The translations under genes and the position numbers were made by a program. A stretch of DNA of 64,000 bases, from assembly GCF_025770765.1 (NCBI RefSeq), contig NZ_JANZKY010000001.1, forward strand, positions 186,001 through 250,000, read 5' to 3'. The notes below the pieces were generated by a model. It searched no databases and was not told the origin of the DNA. It saw only the letters and a program-made list of their open reading frames with translations. This document shows, piece after piece, positions 8,844-18,827 of this stretch. How positions within the stretch are numbered: position 1 is the stretch's first letter; the number at the start of each line of letters is the position of its first letter. Origin of the DNA: Propionivibrio soli. GTDB taxonomy: Bacteria; Pseudomonadota; Gammaproteobacteria; Burkholderiales; Rhodocyclaceae.

Positions 8844-11015
8844 TCAGCTCACCTTGAAGCCGGCAACCGAGCCCTTCAGTTCTGTTGCAAGGTTTGCCAA
8901 TTCGCCAACTGCCGAGGCCGTTTTCTGCGTACCCGCCGTCGTCAGTTCTGTGACTCGCAAGATGTCCTGCATCTTGCCAGCGACCCCTGTCGCGGAATCG
9001 GCTTGTTGGCGGGTGGCGTCGGAAATGTTTTCGATCAGTTCCGCAAGGTTGCGCGAAACGTCGCCGATCTCGGATAGTGCTTGGCCGGCCGCGTCGGACA
9101 GTTTGGCTCCTTCCACCACGCCTCGCGTCGATTCTTCCATGGCCGATACCGCACCTTGCGTATCGGTTTGAATCGTCTTCACGATGGCAGCAATTTGCTT
9201 TGTCGCCTCACCGGAACGTTCGGCAAGGCGCTGCACTTCCTCGGCAACGACCGTAAAACCGCGGCCCGCTTCACCGGCCGACGCCGCCTGGATAGCCGCG
9301 TTAAGCGCCAGCACGTTGGTCTGCTCGGTAATGTCGGAAATCAGTTCCACGATTTCACCGATCTCCTGCGAGGACTCGCCGAGGCGCTTGATACGTTTCG
9401 ACGTCTCCTGAATCTGCTCGCGAATCTCGTTCATACCCTTGATGGAGTCCTGCACAGCCTGCGTACCTTTTCCGGCAGCCGTCAGCGACTGGCGCGCAAC
9501 TTCCGCGGACTGGTCGGCGTCGTTGGAAACGCGTGCCATGGAACTTGCCATAGTAAGAACGGAGTGGCCGACGTCCTGAATTTCTTCCGATTGCCTACGC
9601 GCCGCATCAAGGAGTTCCGCAGAGGTCTGCTGAGCAATCTCTGTAGCGCTGGTCACACGACCGGCCGCGTCGTTGATACGACCTACGAGAACACGAAGTT
9701 CCTCAACTGTGTAGTTAATCGAGTCCGCGATAGCGCCTGTGATGTCTTCCGACACGGTCGCCGTGACGGTTAAGTCGCCGTCGGCCAAGTCGCCAAGTTC
9801 GTTCATCAGTCGCAGAATGGCGTCCTGGTTCTGGCGGTTCACCGCTTCCGTTGCGCGACGACTCTCCTCGCTCACTTCGGCTTGATGGCGCGTGTCGTCG
9901 AGATAGATCTTTGCCATCAAAGCCAAGATAGCCAACGCCAGCACCACGAGAACGGTCAGCGCAACGCGGTACAGCGCCCGGTTGGTCAGGTTTGTCTCGT
10001 ATGCCTTCCCGAGCGAATCCGTCGCATCGAGCAGTGCTTCACTGTTCCGGAAGATCTGGGTACCTGCCTGCTTGGCAATTACCAAGTCCTGCATGTTGGC
10101 CAGAATGTCGCCGATAGCGCTTTGGTAATCCTTGAACGCTTCTTCGAGTTCGCCGAGTTTCTTTCTGGTTTCTGGGTCGGTCGTCGGCGACAGGCGCAAA
10201 GCTTCGCTGCCCTTCGAGAGCCCGGAAACAAGCTCATTGAATGTGTGCGTGTCCTTGCCGAGCTGGAAAGCGATTTCCGGGTCGATGTCATTATTCACGC
10301 GCAGTTCCGACGCGTTCTTGGCGATCCGCTGCGTTAACATCACAAGCTGGCTCGCCGCCGCGATTTCCCGCGCACCAGAACTCGTCTGTAATTTGAGCGC
10401 CGCGACCTGTTCCGAAAGGTCGAGCAACGGAGCGTTGTACGAACTGATCGTGAAAGCCCGCATACCAAGGAGTACCAGGCCCTTTTGGCGAGAGAGCAGT
10501 TGGGTGGTGTTCTTGTTGGTCGTCTCCCAGACTTTCCCCAGCGCCTGTAGTTGGGGCTGAACATTTTCTGGCGACGGGGGCACCGTAAGATCGACGAGGA
10601 GTGCGCCGCCATTCGTTAGCCGGTCGAGATCACTGGAGAATTTGCTGTGCGAGTCAAGCAGCTGGATCAAAGCCCACTGGTCACCCTGCACCGCGAAGCT
10701 GGCGGCTTTCGCAAGCCGCTGCGAAAGCATCTGCATTTCGCCGGCGGTCGCAAGGTATGCCGTGTTGTATGACGAAACCTGGTTATCCCGGAAAACAACA
10801 CCTGCCACTCCGGCCATGACGACCAGCAGGGCAGCACCGAGCATCTGCAACTGTTTGACGATCGGGTATTTTTCGAGAAAAGCAAGGCGCAACTTGATCT
10901 TCTTTTTTGGCGCCTGCGGCACACCTTCCAAGATGGTCTGTGCAGATGCTGTGTTTTCCCCTGCGCCCTTCTTCTTTCGAGACAAAAACGCGGGCATTTT
11001 CAGATCGAACGCCAT
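8844..11015 (-). CDS. pilJ: Type IV pilus methyl-accepting chemotaxis protein PilJ
   Basis: The protein has 723 residues. A charged cytoplasmic N-terminus precedes a membrane segment around residues 57-75 ([17 protein letters not shown]). The periplasmic part holds two PilJ-type repeats with recognisable [11 protein letters not shown] and [13 protein letters not shown] motifs. A second membrane segment ([20 protein letters not shown]) leads to a HAMP-like region and a long signalling coiled coil. The hairpin tip reads [20 protein letters not shown], near-invariant in MCPs. It senses surface contact or pilus state and activates PilL through PilI. No cheR- or cheB-like gene lies next to it. Confidence 0.95.
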   Translation of the reverse strand: MAFDLKMPAFLSRKKKGAGENTASAQTILEGVPQAPKKKIKLRLAFLEKYPIVKQLQMLGAALLVVMAGVAGVVFRDNQVSSYNTAYLATAGEMQMLSQRLAKAASFAVQGDQWALIQLLDSHSKFSSDLDRLTNGGALLVDLTVPPSPENVQPQLQALGKVWETTNKNTTQLLSRQKGLVLLGMRAFTISSYNAPLLDLSEQVAALKLQTSSGAREIAAASQLVMLTQRIAKNASELRVNNDIDPEIAFQLGKDTHTFNELVSGLSKGSEALRLSPTTDPETRKKLGELEEAFKDYQSAIGDILANMQDLVIAKQAGTQIFRNSEALLDATDSLGKAYETNLTNRALYRVALTVLVVLALAILALMAKIYLDDTRHQAEVSEESRRATEAVNRQNQDAILRLMNELGDLADGDLTVTATVSEDITGAIADSINYTVEELRVLVGRINDAAGRVTSATEIAQQTSAELLDAARRQSEEIQDVGHSVLTMASSMARVSNDADQSAEVARQSLTAAGKGTQAVQDSIKGMNEIREQIQETSKRIKRLGESSQEIGEIVELISDITEQTNVLALNAAIQAASAGEAGRGFTVVAEEVQRLAERSGEATKQIAAIVKTIQTDTQGAVSAMEESTRGVVEGAKLSDAAGQALSEIGDVSRNLAELIENISDATRQQADSATGVAGKMQDILRVTELTTAGTQKTASAVGELANLATELKGSVAGFKVS

Positions 11016-11077
11016 AGTGCTTCTCCGGTTGCGGCTTCTAGAGATACTGTTGTCAGGTTCGTTGTTAAAACACTGGC

Positions 11078-11587
11078 CTAAACGCCAATGTCCATAAAAT
11101 AATCATCAGCCAGAAGCTCTCGAACATCGAGCTTCTTCCACCGACGTCCTTCGTGATCCGTATAGGCCTGCTGCGCCCAAAGCGGCGCGTTAGGATCCTC
11201 GGCAGCCGGCGCAAGATCGTCGACGTTGCGCAGGCCAAGCATTCGCGTAACCAACAAGGCGGAGTTATTTCCGTAGCGGGTGCCGATCAGCAGAAGCCGT
11301 GAACTGGCGTTTTGCGGTGTCGCGTCTTTACCTTGGAATGCGGAAAAGTCGACAACCGAATACAGGTTGCCGCGAATGTTCGCGATCCCGGAGAACCAAG
11401 GTTTTGTCAGCGGTACGCCGGTAAGCGTGGTCAACGGAATAATTTCGCCCGAATCGGAAAGGTCGAGGAGCCAATAATCAGTTCCCGACTGCACTCCAAG
11501 CAAGCCGGCAGCACTCTGATTACTCGCACCGGCCAGCCGCGCCGCGAGGTGCGCCTGAAACTCGCGAAGACTACCTTTTTTGCCCAT
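11078..11587 (-). CDS. pilI: CheW-like coupling protein PilI
   Basis: This 169-residue protein is a single CheW-like domain. Conserved features are [33 protein letters not shown] (the CheW core strand), and [14 protein letters not shown]. It should bridge PilJ and the PilL kinase. It sits 12 bases downstream of pilH and 62 bases upstream of pilJ in the same orientation. PilI of other species has a similar length. Confidence 0.92.
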   Translation of the reverse strand: MGKKGSLREFQAHLAARLAGASNQSAAGLLGVQSGTDYWLLDLSDSGEIIPLTTLTGVPLTKPWFSGIANIRGNLYSVVDFSAFQGKDATPQNASSRLLLIGTRYGNNSALLVTRMLGLRNVDDLAPAAEDPNAPLWAQQAYTDHEGRRWKKLDVRELLADDYFMDIGV

Positions 11588-11599
11588 ACGCGAGGAGCA

Positions 11600-11962
11600 C
11601 TAGAGTGCGGCGATCTTGGACAGCAGTTCTTCGCTATTGACCGGCTTGACGATGTAGTCCTGCGCCCCTTGGCGCAAACCCCAGATCTTGTCGGTTTCCT
11701 GGCCTTTCGACGTGCATACAATGACAGGAATATGCTTCGTGGCTTCGTCGCGCGTGAGCGTACGCGTCGCCTGGTAACCATTCAGCCCTGGCATTACGAC
11801 ATCCATCAGAATGAGATCCGGCAACTTCGTCTTTGCAATCTCAATACCTTCTTCGCCGTTCTCGGCAGTAATGACGCTGTAGCCGTTCTTCGACAAAAGC
11901 TCGACAAGAACATGACGTTCGGTAGGCGAATCGTCAACAACTAGGATGGTCTTCACAGGCAT
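11600..11962 (-). CDS. pilH: Single-domain response regulator PilH
   Basis: This 120-residue receiver domain has no output domain. Conserved residues are the acidic pair in ILVVDDSPTERHV, the phosphoacceptor Asp in LPDLILMDVVMPGLNGYQATR, the Thr/Ser in PVIVCTSKGQETDK and the Lys in DYIVKPVN. The GYQATR stretch and the KGQETDKIWGLRQGA stretch match PilH specifically. In P. aeruginosa PilH works against PilG as a phosphate sink or pilus retraction regulator. It lies between pilG and pilI in the chemosensory operon. Confidence 0.95.
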   Translation of the reverse strand: MPVKTILVVDDSPTERHVLVELLSKNGYSVITAENGEEGIEIAKTKLPDLILMDVVMPGLNGYQATRTLTRDEATKHIPVIVCTSKGQETDKIWGLRQGAQDYIVKPVNSEELLSKIAAL

Positions 11963-12001
11963 GGCAATAACTCCCCGGTTTGCCTTTTGAATCTACGATG
12001 A

Positions 12002-12403
12002 TTAATCCGAACCCTGATGCGGTGCAAACGTTGCAACCGCTTTCAGAAGGCTGTCTTTAGTAAACGGTTTGGTCAGGTACTGATCCGACCCGACCATGCG
12101 CCCTCTGGCGCGATCGAACAAACCGTCTTTCGAGGAAAGCATGATCAACGGCGTGTTGCGGAAACGTTGGTTTTTCTTGATCAGCGCGCACGTCTGATAA
12201 CCGTCGAGTCGCGGCATCATGATGTCGCAAAAAATGACCGCCGGTTGGTGATCGGCAATTTTGGCGAGTGCATCAAAGCCATCTTCGGCAAGGACGACCT
12301 GGCAACCGGCTTGTACGAGAAAAATCTCCGCGCTCCGCCGGATCGTGTTGCTGTCGTCGATAATCATTACTTTGATGCCACTCAAGTTTGCAGCGTCGGC
12401 CAC
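12002..12403 (-). CDS. pilG: Single-domain response regulator PilG
   Basis: The receiver reads VMIIDDSNTIRRSAEIFL, VIFCDIMMPRLDGYQTCAL, PLIMLSSKDGLFDRARG and QYLTKPFTKDSLL, closely matching PilG. I chose a GTG at 12403 (VADAANLSGIKVMIIDD), giving 133 residues, the normal PilG length. A GTG two codons earlier (12409) is equally possible. The frame stays open further upstream to an ATG near 12493, but that extension has no family similarity. It is the first gene of the operon. PilG is phosphorylated by PilL and promotes pilus extension in P. aeruginosa. Confidence 0.93.
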   Translation of the reverse strand: MADAANLSGIKVMIIDDSNTIRRSAEIFLVQAGCQVVLAEDGFDALAKIADHQPAVIFCDIMMPRLDGYQTCALIKKNQRFRNTPLIMLSSKDGLFDRARGRMVGSDQYLTKPFTKDSLLKAVATFAPHQGSD

Positions 12404-12851
12404 TTCCACCCCCAAGAGTGCCCTTCGGTTTGGCTCGCAGTGCCAAGCCCTATTCGTTCCGAAACCTACTTTCCGCTGAGCACTATACATCAATGCCAGC
12501 GGTTTCCACCATCGGAAGCTCTCTCCCTACCATGGCTGTCTGGTTCACGCGCGAACGCCGGGCATCGTTAATTGTTGGCGGAGTACAGACCATCCAGGCC
12601 TGCAAATGCCCTTGCACTCAAAGGATTCCAGTAGAATCCTTATCCGGAACACAGGCGATTCTAGCCAAACCGTTCTGCGTATGCCAAGTTTTTATTTGGG
12701 TTTGGCCGATGGAACGGAGGGAAACCGAACGGGCATGGACGAGGCATATCTGGACGGCGTGCGGTGGCGTCCAAAAGAGCCGTGGCGACGTTCCCACTCG
12801 TTCATCGACAGCTTTGGATCTCCTTGCTTCACCGGAAAGCCCACTTGCCAA
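12404..12851. other. Intergenic region between pilG and thiE
   Basis: This 448-base stretch lies between divergent genes and should hold the promoters of the pil operon (minus) and of thiE-hemL (plus). I saw no TPP-riboswitch core (CTGAGA with a matching ACCTGATC) ahead of thiE. I also found no rubredoxin gene, which often sits here in relatives. The thiE frame is open well upstream to about 12606, but that part shows no thiamine synthase similarity. Confidence 0.5.
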
Positions 12852-13550
12852 GTGAAAACACTAGTCAATCAGATCAGCCTGCACATAGGTGACCACGGCG
12901 ACTGCGAACGTCGGCGGCCATTTCGTGGCTTGTATGCCATCACACCAGAGGGGCTGGAGAAAGCGGACTTGCTTCGCCGCGCCGAAGCAGCGCTACGCGG
13001 TGGTACGTCCGTTGTGCAATACCGGGAAAAGGCACGCGCGCGAGCCGATCAGCTCCGTATCGCCGCTGAGCTGGCCACCCTGTGCAGGAAATTCGGCGCC
13101 TGGTTCATCGTCAACGACGATCCCATGCTAGCGAAGTCTGTCAACGCGGACGGAGTACACCTTGGCGCTTCTGATGCTGAAGTCGCCAGCGCACGCAACC
13201 TGCTTGGGCAGGATCGGCTCATCGGCGTCTCATGCTACGACAACTTCAGCCGGGCAACGCAAGCGATGGCGATGGGCGCCAATTACGTGGCGTTCGGTTC
13301 AGTCTTCGCCTCTCCCACAAAGCCGAAGGCGGTACGGGCCCCGCTAGAACTATTCACGCGCTGCAGGCAAGAACTCGGCATTCCGAGCTGTGCCATCGGC
13401 GGAATTACCGTTGACTCTGCACCGCAGCTTTTCTCCGCTGGCGCAGATCTGCTCGCCGTCATAACGGATCTGTTCGGGTCGGACGACGTCGAGAAACGGG
13501 CAAGAGCATTCACGCGGATTTATGAGGATACTGGACATGACGGACCGTAA
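12852..13550 (+). CDS. thiE: Thiamine-phosphate synthase
   Basis: ThiE joins HMP-diphosphate and thiazole phosphate to make thiamine phosphate. The domain begins [17 protein letters not shown]. It has [16 protein letters not shown] (diphosphate-binding region), [36 protein letters not shown] and the C-terminal [29 protein letters not shown]. The start is uncertain. I give a GTG at 12852 (232 residues); no well-placed ribosome site is visible and the frame stays open to about 12606. The stop overlaps hemL by 14 bases. No thiD is adjacent, although thiD-thiE pairs are common. Confidence 0.88.
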   Translation: MKTLVNQISLHIGDHGDCERRRPFRGLYAITPEGLEKADLLRRAEAALRGGTSVVQYREKARARADQLRIAAELATLCRKFGAWFIVNDDPMLAKSVNADGVHLGASDAEVASARNLLGQDRLIGVSCYDNFSRATQAMAMGANYVAFGSVFASPTKPKAVRAPLELFTRCRQELGIPSCAIGGITVDSAPQLFSAGADLLAVITDLFGSDDVEKRARAFTRIYEDTGHDGP

Positions 13551-14817
13551 TCGCGAGCTTTTTGACCGAGCCCTGCGCCATATGCCGGGGGGGGTGAACT
13601 CGCCTGTACGCGCCTTTCGGTCAGTGGGAGGTGTCCCGCCCTTCATCGCCCGCGGTACCGGCTGTCGGATCGAGGACGTGGCGGGCAAGTCGTACGTCGA
13701 CTATGTCGGCTCCTGGGGACCGCTTATTGTCGGGCATGCGCATCCTGAGGTCGTCGCCGCCGTCCGTGAGGCGGCTGAGGACGGCCTCTCTTTCGGTGCA
13801 CCGACGGAACTCGAAGTCGAAATGGCCGATACGCTTTGCCGTCTGCTCCCCTCGCTCGAGCTGGTTCGCGTCGTCAGTTCCGGTACGGAGGCGACGATGA
13901 GCGCGATCCGGCTGGCGCGCGGCTACACCGGTCGGGACGTGTTGATCAAGTTCGAAGGCTGTTATCACGGTCACAGCGACAGTCTCTTGGTCAAAGCGGG
14001 TTCCGGTCTGCTGACCTTCGGCAATCCGAGTTCGTCCGGAGTGCCGGATGACCTCGCGAAACATACGTTGGTGCTGGACTACAACGATACGACACAACTC
14101 GGAGAAGCCTTCGCGGAACATGGGCGGCATATCGCGGCGGTCATCGTGGAACCCGTGGCGGGCAACATGAATTTGGTTGCTCCGGACGAGTCGTTCCTGC
14201 ACGCCTGCCGCGAGCTCTGCTCCGCACATGGAAGCGTGCTGATCTTCGACGAAGTCATGACCGGATTCCGCGTCGCACTCGGGTGTGCTCAGGGTCGCTA
14301 CGGAATTACCCCGGATCTGACGACGCTCGGCAAAGTCATTGGTGGTGGCATGCCCGTAGCGGCATTTGGCGGCCGGGCAGACATCATGCAGAAGATCGCG
14401 CCCCTTGGCCCGGTTTATCAGGCAGGGACGCTGTCGGGTAACCCAGTGGCCATGGCGGCCGGGCTCGCCACGCTTAAACTGATCCAGGCGCCCGGGTTCT
14501 ACGACCGGCTTTCAGCAAGTGCCGCCAGGCTATGCAAGGGACTGACGCGCGCGGCCGAGGCCAATGGCGTAGCGTTCTCGGCACAGTCGGTCGGCGGGAT
14601 GTTCGGACTCTATTTCAGGCCCAGTCCCCCCAGCTCCTTTGCGGAAGTGATGGAGTGCGACGTGCCGGCATTCAATCGATTTTTCCATGCGATGCTCGAA
14701 GCGGGTCACTACTTTGCGCCGTCTGCATTCGAAGCCGGATTCATCTCGGCCGCGCACAGCGAGGCGGACATCGACTCCACAATTGCCGCGGCCGAGGCCG
14801 TGTTTGCGCGCGGTTGA
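13537..14817 (+). CDS. hemL: Glutamate-1-semialdehyde 2,1-aminomutase
   Basis: HemL makes 5-aminolevulinate from glutamate-1-semialdehyde in the C5 haem pathway, with PLP as cofactor. This 426-residue protein starts [27 protein letters not shown]. It contains [53 protein letters not shown] and the PLP-lysine site [18 protein letters not shown]. The ATG at 13537 is preceded by GAGGATA and overlaps the thiE stop, so the two genes are probably coupled. Confidence 0.96.
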   Translation: MTDRNRELFDRALRHMPGGVNSPVRAFRSVGGVPPFIARGTGCRIEDVAGKSYVDYVGSWGPLIVGHAHPEVVAAVREAAEDGLSFGAPTELEVEMADTLCRLLPSLELVRVVSSGTEATMSAIRLARGYTGRDVLIKFEGCYHGHSDSLLVKAGSGLLTFGNPSSSGVPDDLAKHTLVLDYNDTTQLGEAFAEHGRHIAAVIVEPVAGNMNLVAPDESFLHACRELCSAHGSVLIFDEVMTGFRVALGCAQGRYGITPDLTTLGKVIGGGMPVAAFGGRADIMQKIAPLGPVYQAGTLSGNPVAMAAGLATLKLIQAPGFYDRLSASAARLCKGLTRAAEANGVAFSAQSVGGMFGLYFRPSPPSSFAEVMECDVPAFNRFFHAMLEAGHYFAPSAFEAGFISAAHSEADIDSTIAAAEAVFARG

Positions 14818-14820
14818 GCG

Positions 14821-14837
14821 GGAAGAGCCAGTCTTCC
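14821..14837 (+). terminator. Short hairpin after hemL
   Basis: The perfect 6-bp stem GGAAGA/TCTTCC with a 5-base loop starts three bases after the hemL stop. There is no T-tract, so a terminator function is only possible. Confidence 0.25.
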
Positions 14838-14949
14838 GTTAGGACCATTTGCCGGCAGGCTGCAGCTATTTGCGCTGCCCATCGGGCGCGCAGGCCCATG
14901 TCGGCTGGTCCGGAGGGTCGGCCGAGAGCTTCCGAATAACGCCAGAAAG

Positions 14950-16254
14950 CTAGCGCAGCCAGCCTTTCTTGCTGAATATCCAGAACGGAATCGCTACCGA
15001 CAGCGTCATCAGGATCAAGGAGAAAGGGTAACCATAATCCCAATGGATTTCCGGGAACCACCCCTGGAAGTTCATCCCGTAGATGCTGGCAATCAGGGTC
15101 GGGGGCAGCAAAGCAACCGATGCAACGGAAAAGATCTTGATGATTTTGTTCTGGTTGATATTGACAAAACCCACTGTCGCGTCCATCAGAAAGTTTATCT
15201 TTCCAAACAGGAAGGACGTGTGGCCGTCGAGAGATTCGATGTCGCGCAAAATCTGGCGCGCGTCCTCAAGTTGATCGGCATTCAAGAACTTGCCCCGCGT
15301 CAAGAAGGACACGGCGCGGCGCGTGTCATGCACGTTGCGGCGGATGCGTCCGTTCAAGTCTTCTTCGCGGGCGATGTCGGCCAGAATCTTGGCCGCCTCG
15401 GTGTCAGTCACTTCAGTGCCGAGCACATGCTTACTGACCACCTCCAGCGCGGCATAGACGTTTTCGAGCGCGTCAGCCGAGTACTCCGCATCGGCGGCAT
15501 ATAGGTCAAGCAAGACGTCCTTGCCGTCGGTAACGTAACCCGGCTGCGTGCGAGCCCGCAGACGCTGCAGGCGGAAGACCGGTAGCTCCTCGGTACGTAC
15601 CGTGAACAAGACGTCCCGATGCAAGATGAGGGCGACAGCCACGTTTCGCGATCCTTCGCGCGAATCGAGGAGGAAGTCCGAGTGCAGGTGGATTTCACCG
15701 TTGTCCTCGACATAAAACCGCGCGCTCGCCTCGAGGTCGGTCAGGTTGCTGGGGTTCGGCAGCTGCACATCGAAGAAACGGCCCACCCAAGCCCGAATCT
15801 CCGGAGTGGGCGCAACAAGGTCGACCCAAATCGGCTTCAGGCATTTGAGATCGTACGGCGTGTTGACCGCGATCTGGCTTAACCGCCCGTTACGCAATTC
15901 GAAGGCCGTGACCGCTGTCTTTTCGTTGCGGAAGTGGCTATCGACGATCAGTGCTTCGCGCACCTCGTCCGAGAGAATTTCGAGAATCGCCTCACCGCGC
16001 TCCTCACGTACCTCGTGCCACACGACCAAGCGTTCTTCGGGGCCCAGCGCTTCGATAATCTTTGCGATGTCGTTGATCGCCATCCGCTCAAGCAACGCAT
16101 GCAAAGGCTGCTGAGGGCGCGCCGCGACCTCCTCGCTGCCTAGGTCCTGCCGAAAAGGGTCCTGTCGATGCGAGGGGTCTTCGGCCAGCTTGTGCTTGGC
16201 AATCAGTTCGCGAACGCTTGCCAGCGTTTCGGGAACGTTTTTTTCCTCACTCAT
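14950..16254 (-). CDS. corA: CorA-family magnesium/cobalt transporter
   Basis: This 434-residue protein has a large soluble N-terminal domain and two C-terminal membrane helices. The first ends in the family signature YGMNF, the selectivity motif at the pore mouth. The second (YPFSLILMTLSVAIPFWIF) ends in a basic tail KKGWLR. The long N-terminus (about 50 residues before ALLERMAINDIAKIIEALGPEERL) resembles the MgtE-like extension found in beta- and gammaproteobacterial CorA homologues. It is transcribed alone on the minus strand, converging with hemL over 132 bases. Confidence 0.92.
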   Translation of the reverse strand: MSEEKNVPETLASVRELIAKHKLAEDPSHRQDPFRQDLGSEEVAARPQQPLHALLERMAINDIAKIIEALGPEERLVVWHEVREERGEAILEILSDEVREALIVDSHFRNEKTAVTAFELRNGRLSQIAVNTPYDLKCLKPIWVDLVAPTPEIRAWVGRFFDVQLPNPSNLTDLEASARFYVEDNGEIHLHSDFLLDSREGSRNVAVALILHRDVLFTVRTEELPVFRLQRLRARTQPGYVTDGKDVLLDLYAADAEYSADALENVYAALEVVSKHVLGTEVTDTEAAKILADIAREEDLNGRIRRNVHDTRRAVSFLTRGKFLNADQLEDARQILRDIESLDGHTSFLFGKINFLMDATVGFVNINQNKIIKIFSVASVALLPPTLIASIYGMNFQGWFPEIHWDYGYPFSLILMTLSVAIPFWIFSKKGWLR

Positions 16255-16402
16255 CGGGTATGCCTCCCCTGAACAGCGGCGCTTCGGACTGGCCGGATTC
16301 TAGCACTGACAAGAGCCCGGCTGGCATGCGTCGACGATCAAGAACGGGCGGATCAAATAGAAGCGGACCGGCTACCTACTTGAAGGAGGGAAAGTCATTG
16401 GG

Positions 16403-17116
16403 CTAAGGAACCTGGGCGTTGCCCATTCGCCCGAGGATCGCCTCCGCACGATTGGCCAAACCGGGCGCTCCCGGGCGCCGATGGTAGTAGCGAGGGCTGG
16501 GGACCATGCCAGCGAGCCGGGCGGCCTGCTGGGGAGCAAGTTGCGCGGCCGTGGTTCCGAAGTAATGTCTCGCGGCGGCTTCCGCACCGAATATTCCGTC
16601 GCCCCACTCGATGACGTTAAGATAGACCTCGAAAATCCGGCGCTTACTCCACACCGATTCGATCATCACGGTGATGAGCGCCTCCTCAGCCTTGCGCCAG
16701 TGTGTTTTCGCCGGCGTCAGAAAAAGATTCTTGGCGAGTTGCTGCGAAATAGTCGAGCCCCCGGCCACAATCTTGCCACGCTGGCGGTTGCGCTCCATCG
16801 CGTGCTGTATCCCCGCCCAATCGAAACCGCCGTGATGGACAAAAAGGTCGTCCTCGGCCGCAATGACGGCGCGTTTGAGGTGAACCGAAATCCGGTCGTA
16901 CGGCACCCATTGTTTTTGCAGTTGCGTTCCCGGTTTTCGCGTCCGTAGTTCCTCTAGCCGGATTTCCATGAACCGCGTCAGGTCGGGGTCTGCCCACTTC
17001 CACCACAAAACCCAGCCGAACAACCACACTTGGTAGAGAACCAGGACTCCGACGACGAGGAGAATGAAACGCTTCAGCCAGCGGGCGATGAACTGTGCAC
17101 CCCGCGAACCACTCAT
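16403..17116 (-). CDS. mtgA: Monofunctional biosynthetic peptidoglycan transglycosylase
   Basis: This is a 237-residue GT51 enzyme that polymerises lipid II into glycan strands. A single N-terminal membrane anchor (FILLVVGVLVLYQVWLFGWV) precedes the catalytic domain. Active-site signatures are AAEDDLFVHHGGFDWAGI with the catalytic Glu, GGSTISQQLAKNLFL, and RRIFEVYLNVIEWGDGIFG with the second catalytic Glu. There is no transpeptidase domain, as expected for MtgA. Its ATG overlaps the aroE stop by four bases, as in many betaproteobacteria. Confidence 0.96.
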   Translation of the reverse strand: MSGSRGAQFIARWLKRFILLVVGVLVLYQVWLFGWVLWWKWADPDLTRFMEIRLEELRTRKPGTQLQKQWVPYDRISVHLKRAVIAAEDDLFVHHGGFDWAGIQHAMERNRQRGKIVAGGSTISQQLAKNLFLTPAKTHWRKAEEALITVMIESVWSKRRIFEVYLNVIEWGDGIFGAEAAARHYFGTTAAQLAPQQAARLAGMVPSPRYYHRRPGAPGLANRAEAILGRMGNAQVP

Positions 17117-17928
17117 GCCTTACGCAACATGTCCATCACCGGTCCGCATTGCGGCCGGACGCCTCGCCAGACATAGAATGATTCCGCCGCCTGCTCGAGC
17201 AACATCCCCAGACCGTCGGAAATAAGCCCGGCTCCCTGCTCCCGCGCAAAGACGCGGAAAGGCGTGTCGCCCAATCCGTACATCATTTTGTAGGCCAGGC
17301 TACCGGGCGCGAAGATGCCTTCCGGGAGTGGCGGCATCGTCCCGCTGAGGCTGGCGGACGTCGCATTGATCACGATATCGAAGACCTGTCCGGCAAGCTC
17401 GTCGTAGCCACAGCCGGTCACCTTGCCAAGATGGCCGAAGTGCTCGCTGAGCGCCTTTGCCCGCGGAACGGTGCGGTTGGCGATGACGAGCGAGTGAGGC
17501 TGCGCCTCCAGCAACGGTCCGACAACCCCGCGCGCCGCGCCGCCGGCGCCAAGCAGCAACACCCGTTTTCCCGCTATCGGGTAATTCAAGTTCACCGTGA
17601 TATCGCGAAGGAGGCCAAAACCATCGGTGTTGTCACCGATCACCTCATCGCCTTGAAAAACGAGCGTATTGACTGCCCCTGCCAGTTCTGCGCGTGGCGT
17701 CAGCCGGGTAACGATTTGGAAGGCTTCCTGTTTGAAGGGCACCGTGACGTTTGCCCCGCGGCCACCACCGGCAATGAAGTCGTCGACGGCATCCGCGAAA
17801 CCATCTACAGGCGCGAGGATCGCGGAATACTCGATATCCTCCCCGGTCTGGCGGGCAAAGGCGGCGTGGATGAATGGCGATTTGCTGTGGCCGATGGGGT
17901 TGCCGAAAACACAGTAACGGTCGGTCAT
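17113..17928 (-). CDS. aroE: Shikimate dehydrogenase (NADP+)
   Basis: AroE reduces 3-dehydroshikimate in aromatic amino acid synthesis. This 271-residue protein begins MTDRYCVFGNPIGHSKSPFIHAAF, the shikimate-binding N-terminus with its paired Ser residues. GGGRGANVTVPFKQEAF carries the catalytic Lys. LLLGAGGAARGVVGPLL is the nucleotide-binding loop and INATSASLSG a further conserved stretch. The ATG at 17928 is ten bases after the tonB stop. A frame open further upstream overlaps tonB and is not used. Confidence 0.96.
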   Translation of the reverse strand: MTDRYCVFGNPIGHSKSPFIHAAFARQTGEDIEYSAILAPVDGFADAVDDFIAGGGRGANVTVPFKQEAFQIVTRLTPRAELAGAVNTLVFQGDEVIGDNTDGFGLLRDITVNLNYPIAGKRVLLLGAGGAARGVVGPLLEAQPHSLVIANRTVPRAKALSEHFGHLGKVTGCGYDELAGQVFDIVINATSASLSGTMPPLPEGIFAPGSLAYKMMYGLGDTPFRVFAREQGAGLISDGLGMLLEQAAESFYVWRGVRPQCGPVMDMLRKA

Positions 17929-17938
17929 GATCAAGGTC

Positions 17939-18826
17939 TCAACGAGTGTTCGTCTCAAGGCGATTACTTGTGGTAAACGTCCAGGTTCGGGTGATCTCCA
18001 GAATATCGGTATCACGCCGGATATCTTTCGGAAAAGCCGCGTAAGGCCCGGCCATATGGACGATGCGGCGAGCGGCATCGTCGAGAATGCGATGTCCCGA
18101 CGAGCGGTTGATCTCCACCCGGTCCACGGAGCCATCGCTTTTGATTCGGACCGACAGCATCAGGCTTCCGGAGAGCTTGCCTTTCGCCGCTTCAGGGTAG
18201 TTCAACGTACCGACCTTTTCGATCTTGATGCGCCAGTCTTCAACGTATTGCGCAAACCGGTACTCCTCAGCGCGAGCGCCGATGTTTTTGACGCGCGGTC
18301 GTTTGTTGTATTCGTCGGTGTCGCGCGCGATTTCGCCCTCGAGCCGCGCCATTTCCAGGGCGTTGTGCATCAAATCGCGGCCCGTCAGGCCCCGAACCGG
18401 TTCCGGCTGGGCTTCACGATCTTCCTTGGGCGCCGACACAGTCGCTTTTTCCTGGGCCTGGGCCAGCAATCGCTGCCGTTGCGCCTCAAGCGCCTGTACG
18501 CGCTTCTGCGTCTGTTCGAGTTCAGCGCCGGCCTGTTTTTTCGGCGATGAAGGCAACGGAGTCCGCACACGGCGGTCCTTGTCGGTCGTCCCTCCGCCGT
18601 CAAGGTTGGATTGCGCTAATGCTTGCGCGTCGCTCGGCTTTCGGGCCGAGCGGCTATTAACCAGAATGATATCGAGGGCACGGTCGCGAAAGGCCCTCGA
18701 CGCATCGGGGAACTTGAAGTGAATCGAGAGAAGCAGCGCGTGCAAGAACAGCGACGCACCGACAGCAATCCATAGTTTGCGGTCGGCGGTCGAAACATCC
18801 CAGCGCTGGCCGAGAGCAGTACTCAC
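17939..18826 (-). CDS. TonB-family energy transducer protein
   Basis: This 295-residue protein has one N-terminal membrane segment (KLWIAVGASLFLHALLLSIHF), including the SxxxH-type motif typical of TonB. A charged region with an ALEAQRQRLLAQAQEK coiled coil follows. The C-terminal TonB domain reads GSLMLSVRIKSDGSVDRVEINRSSGHRILDDAARR. It should couple the proton motive force to outer-membrane receptors or act in an envelope complex. No exbB or exbD lies nearby. The start is taken as GTG at 18826, one base after the rnb stop. An ATG further up (18919) would overlap rnb by about 90 bases. Confidence 0.85.
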   Translation of the reverse strand: MSTALGQRWDVSTADRKLWIAVGASLFLHALLLSIHFKFPDASRAFRDRALDIILVNSRSARKPSDAQALAQSNLDGGGTTDKDRRVRTPLPSSPKKQAGAELEQTQKRVQALEAQRQRLLAQAQEKATVSAPKEDREAQPEPVRGLTGRDLMHNALEMARLEGEIARDTDEYNKRPRVKNIGARAEEYRFAQYVEDWRIKIEKVGTLNYPEAAKGKLSGSLMLSVRIKSDGSVDRVEINRSSGHRILDDAARRIVHMAGPYAAFPKDIRRDTDILEITRTWTFTTSNRLETNTR

Positions 18827-18827
18827 G

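Noticed and set aside
12404-12851. Rubredoxin gene or TPP riboswitch beside pilG/thiE
   Set aside because: I looked for paired CxxC motifs and for the TPP core on both strands and found neither.
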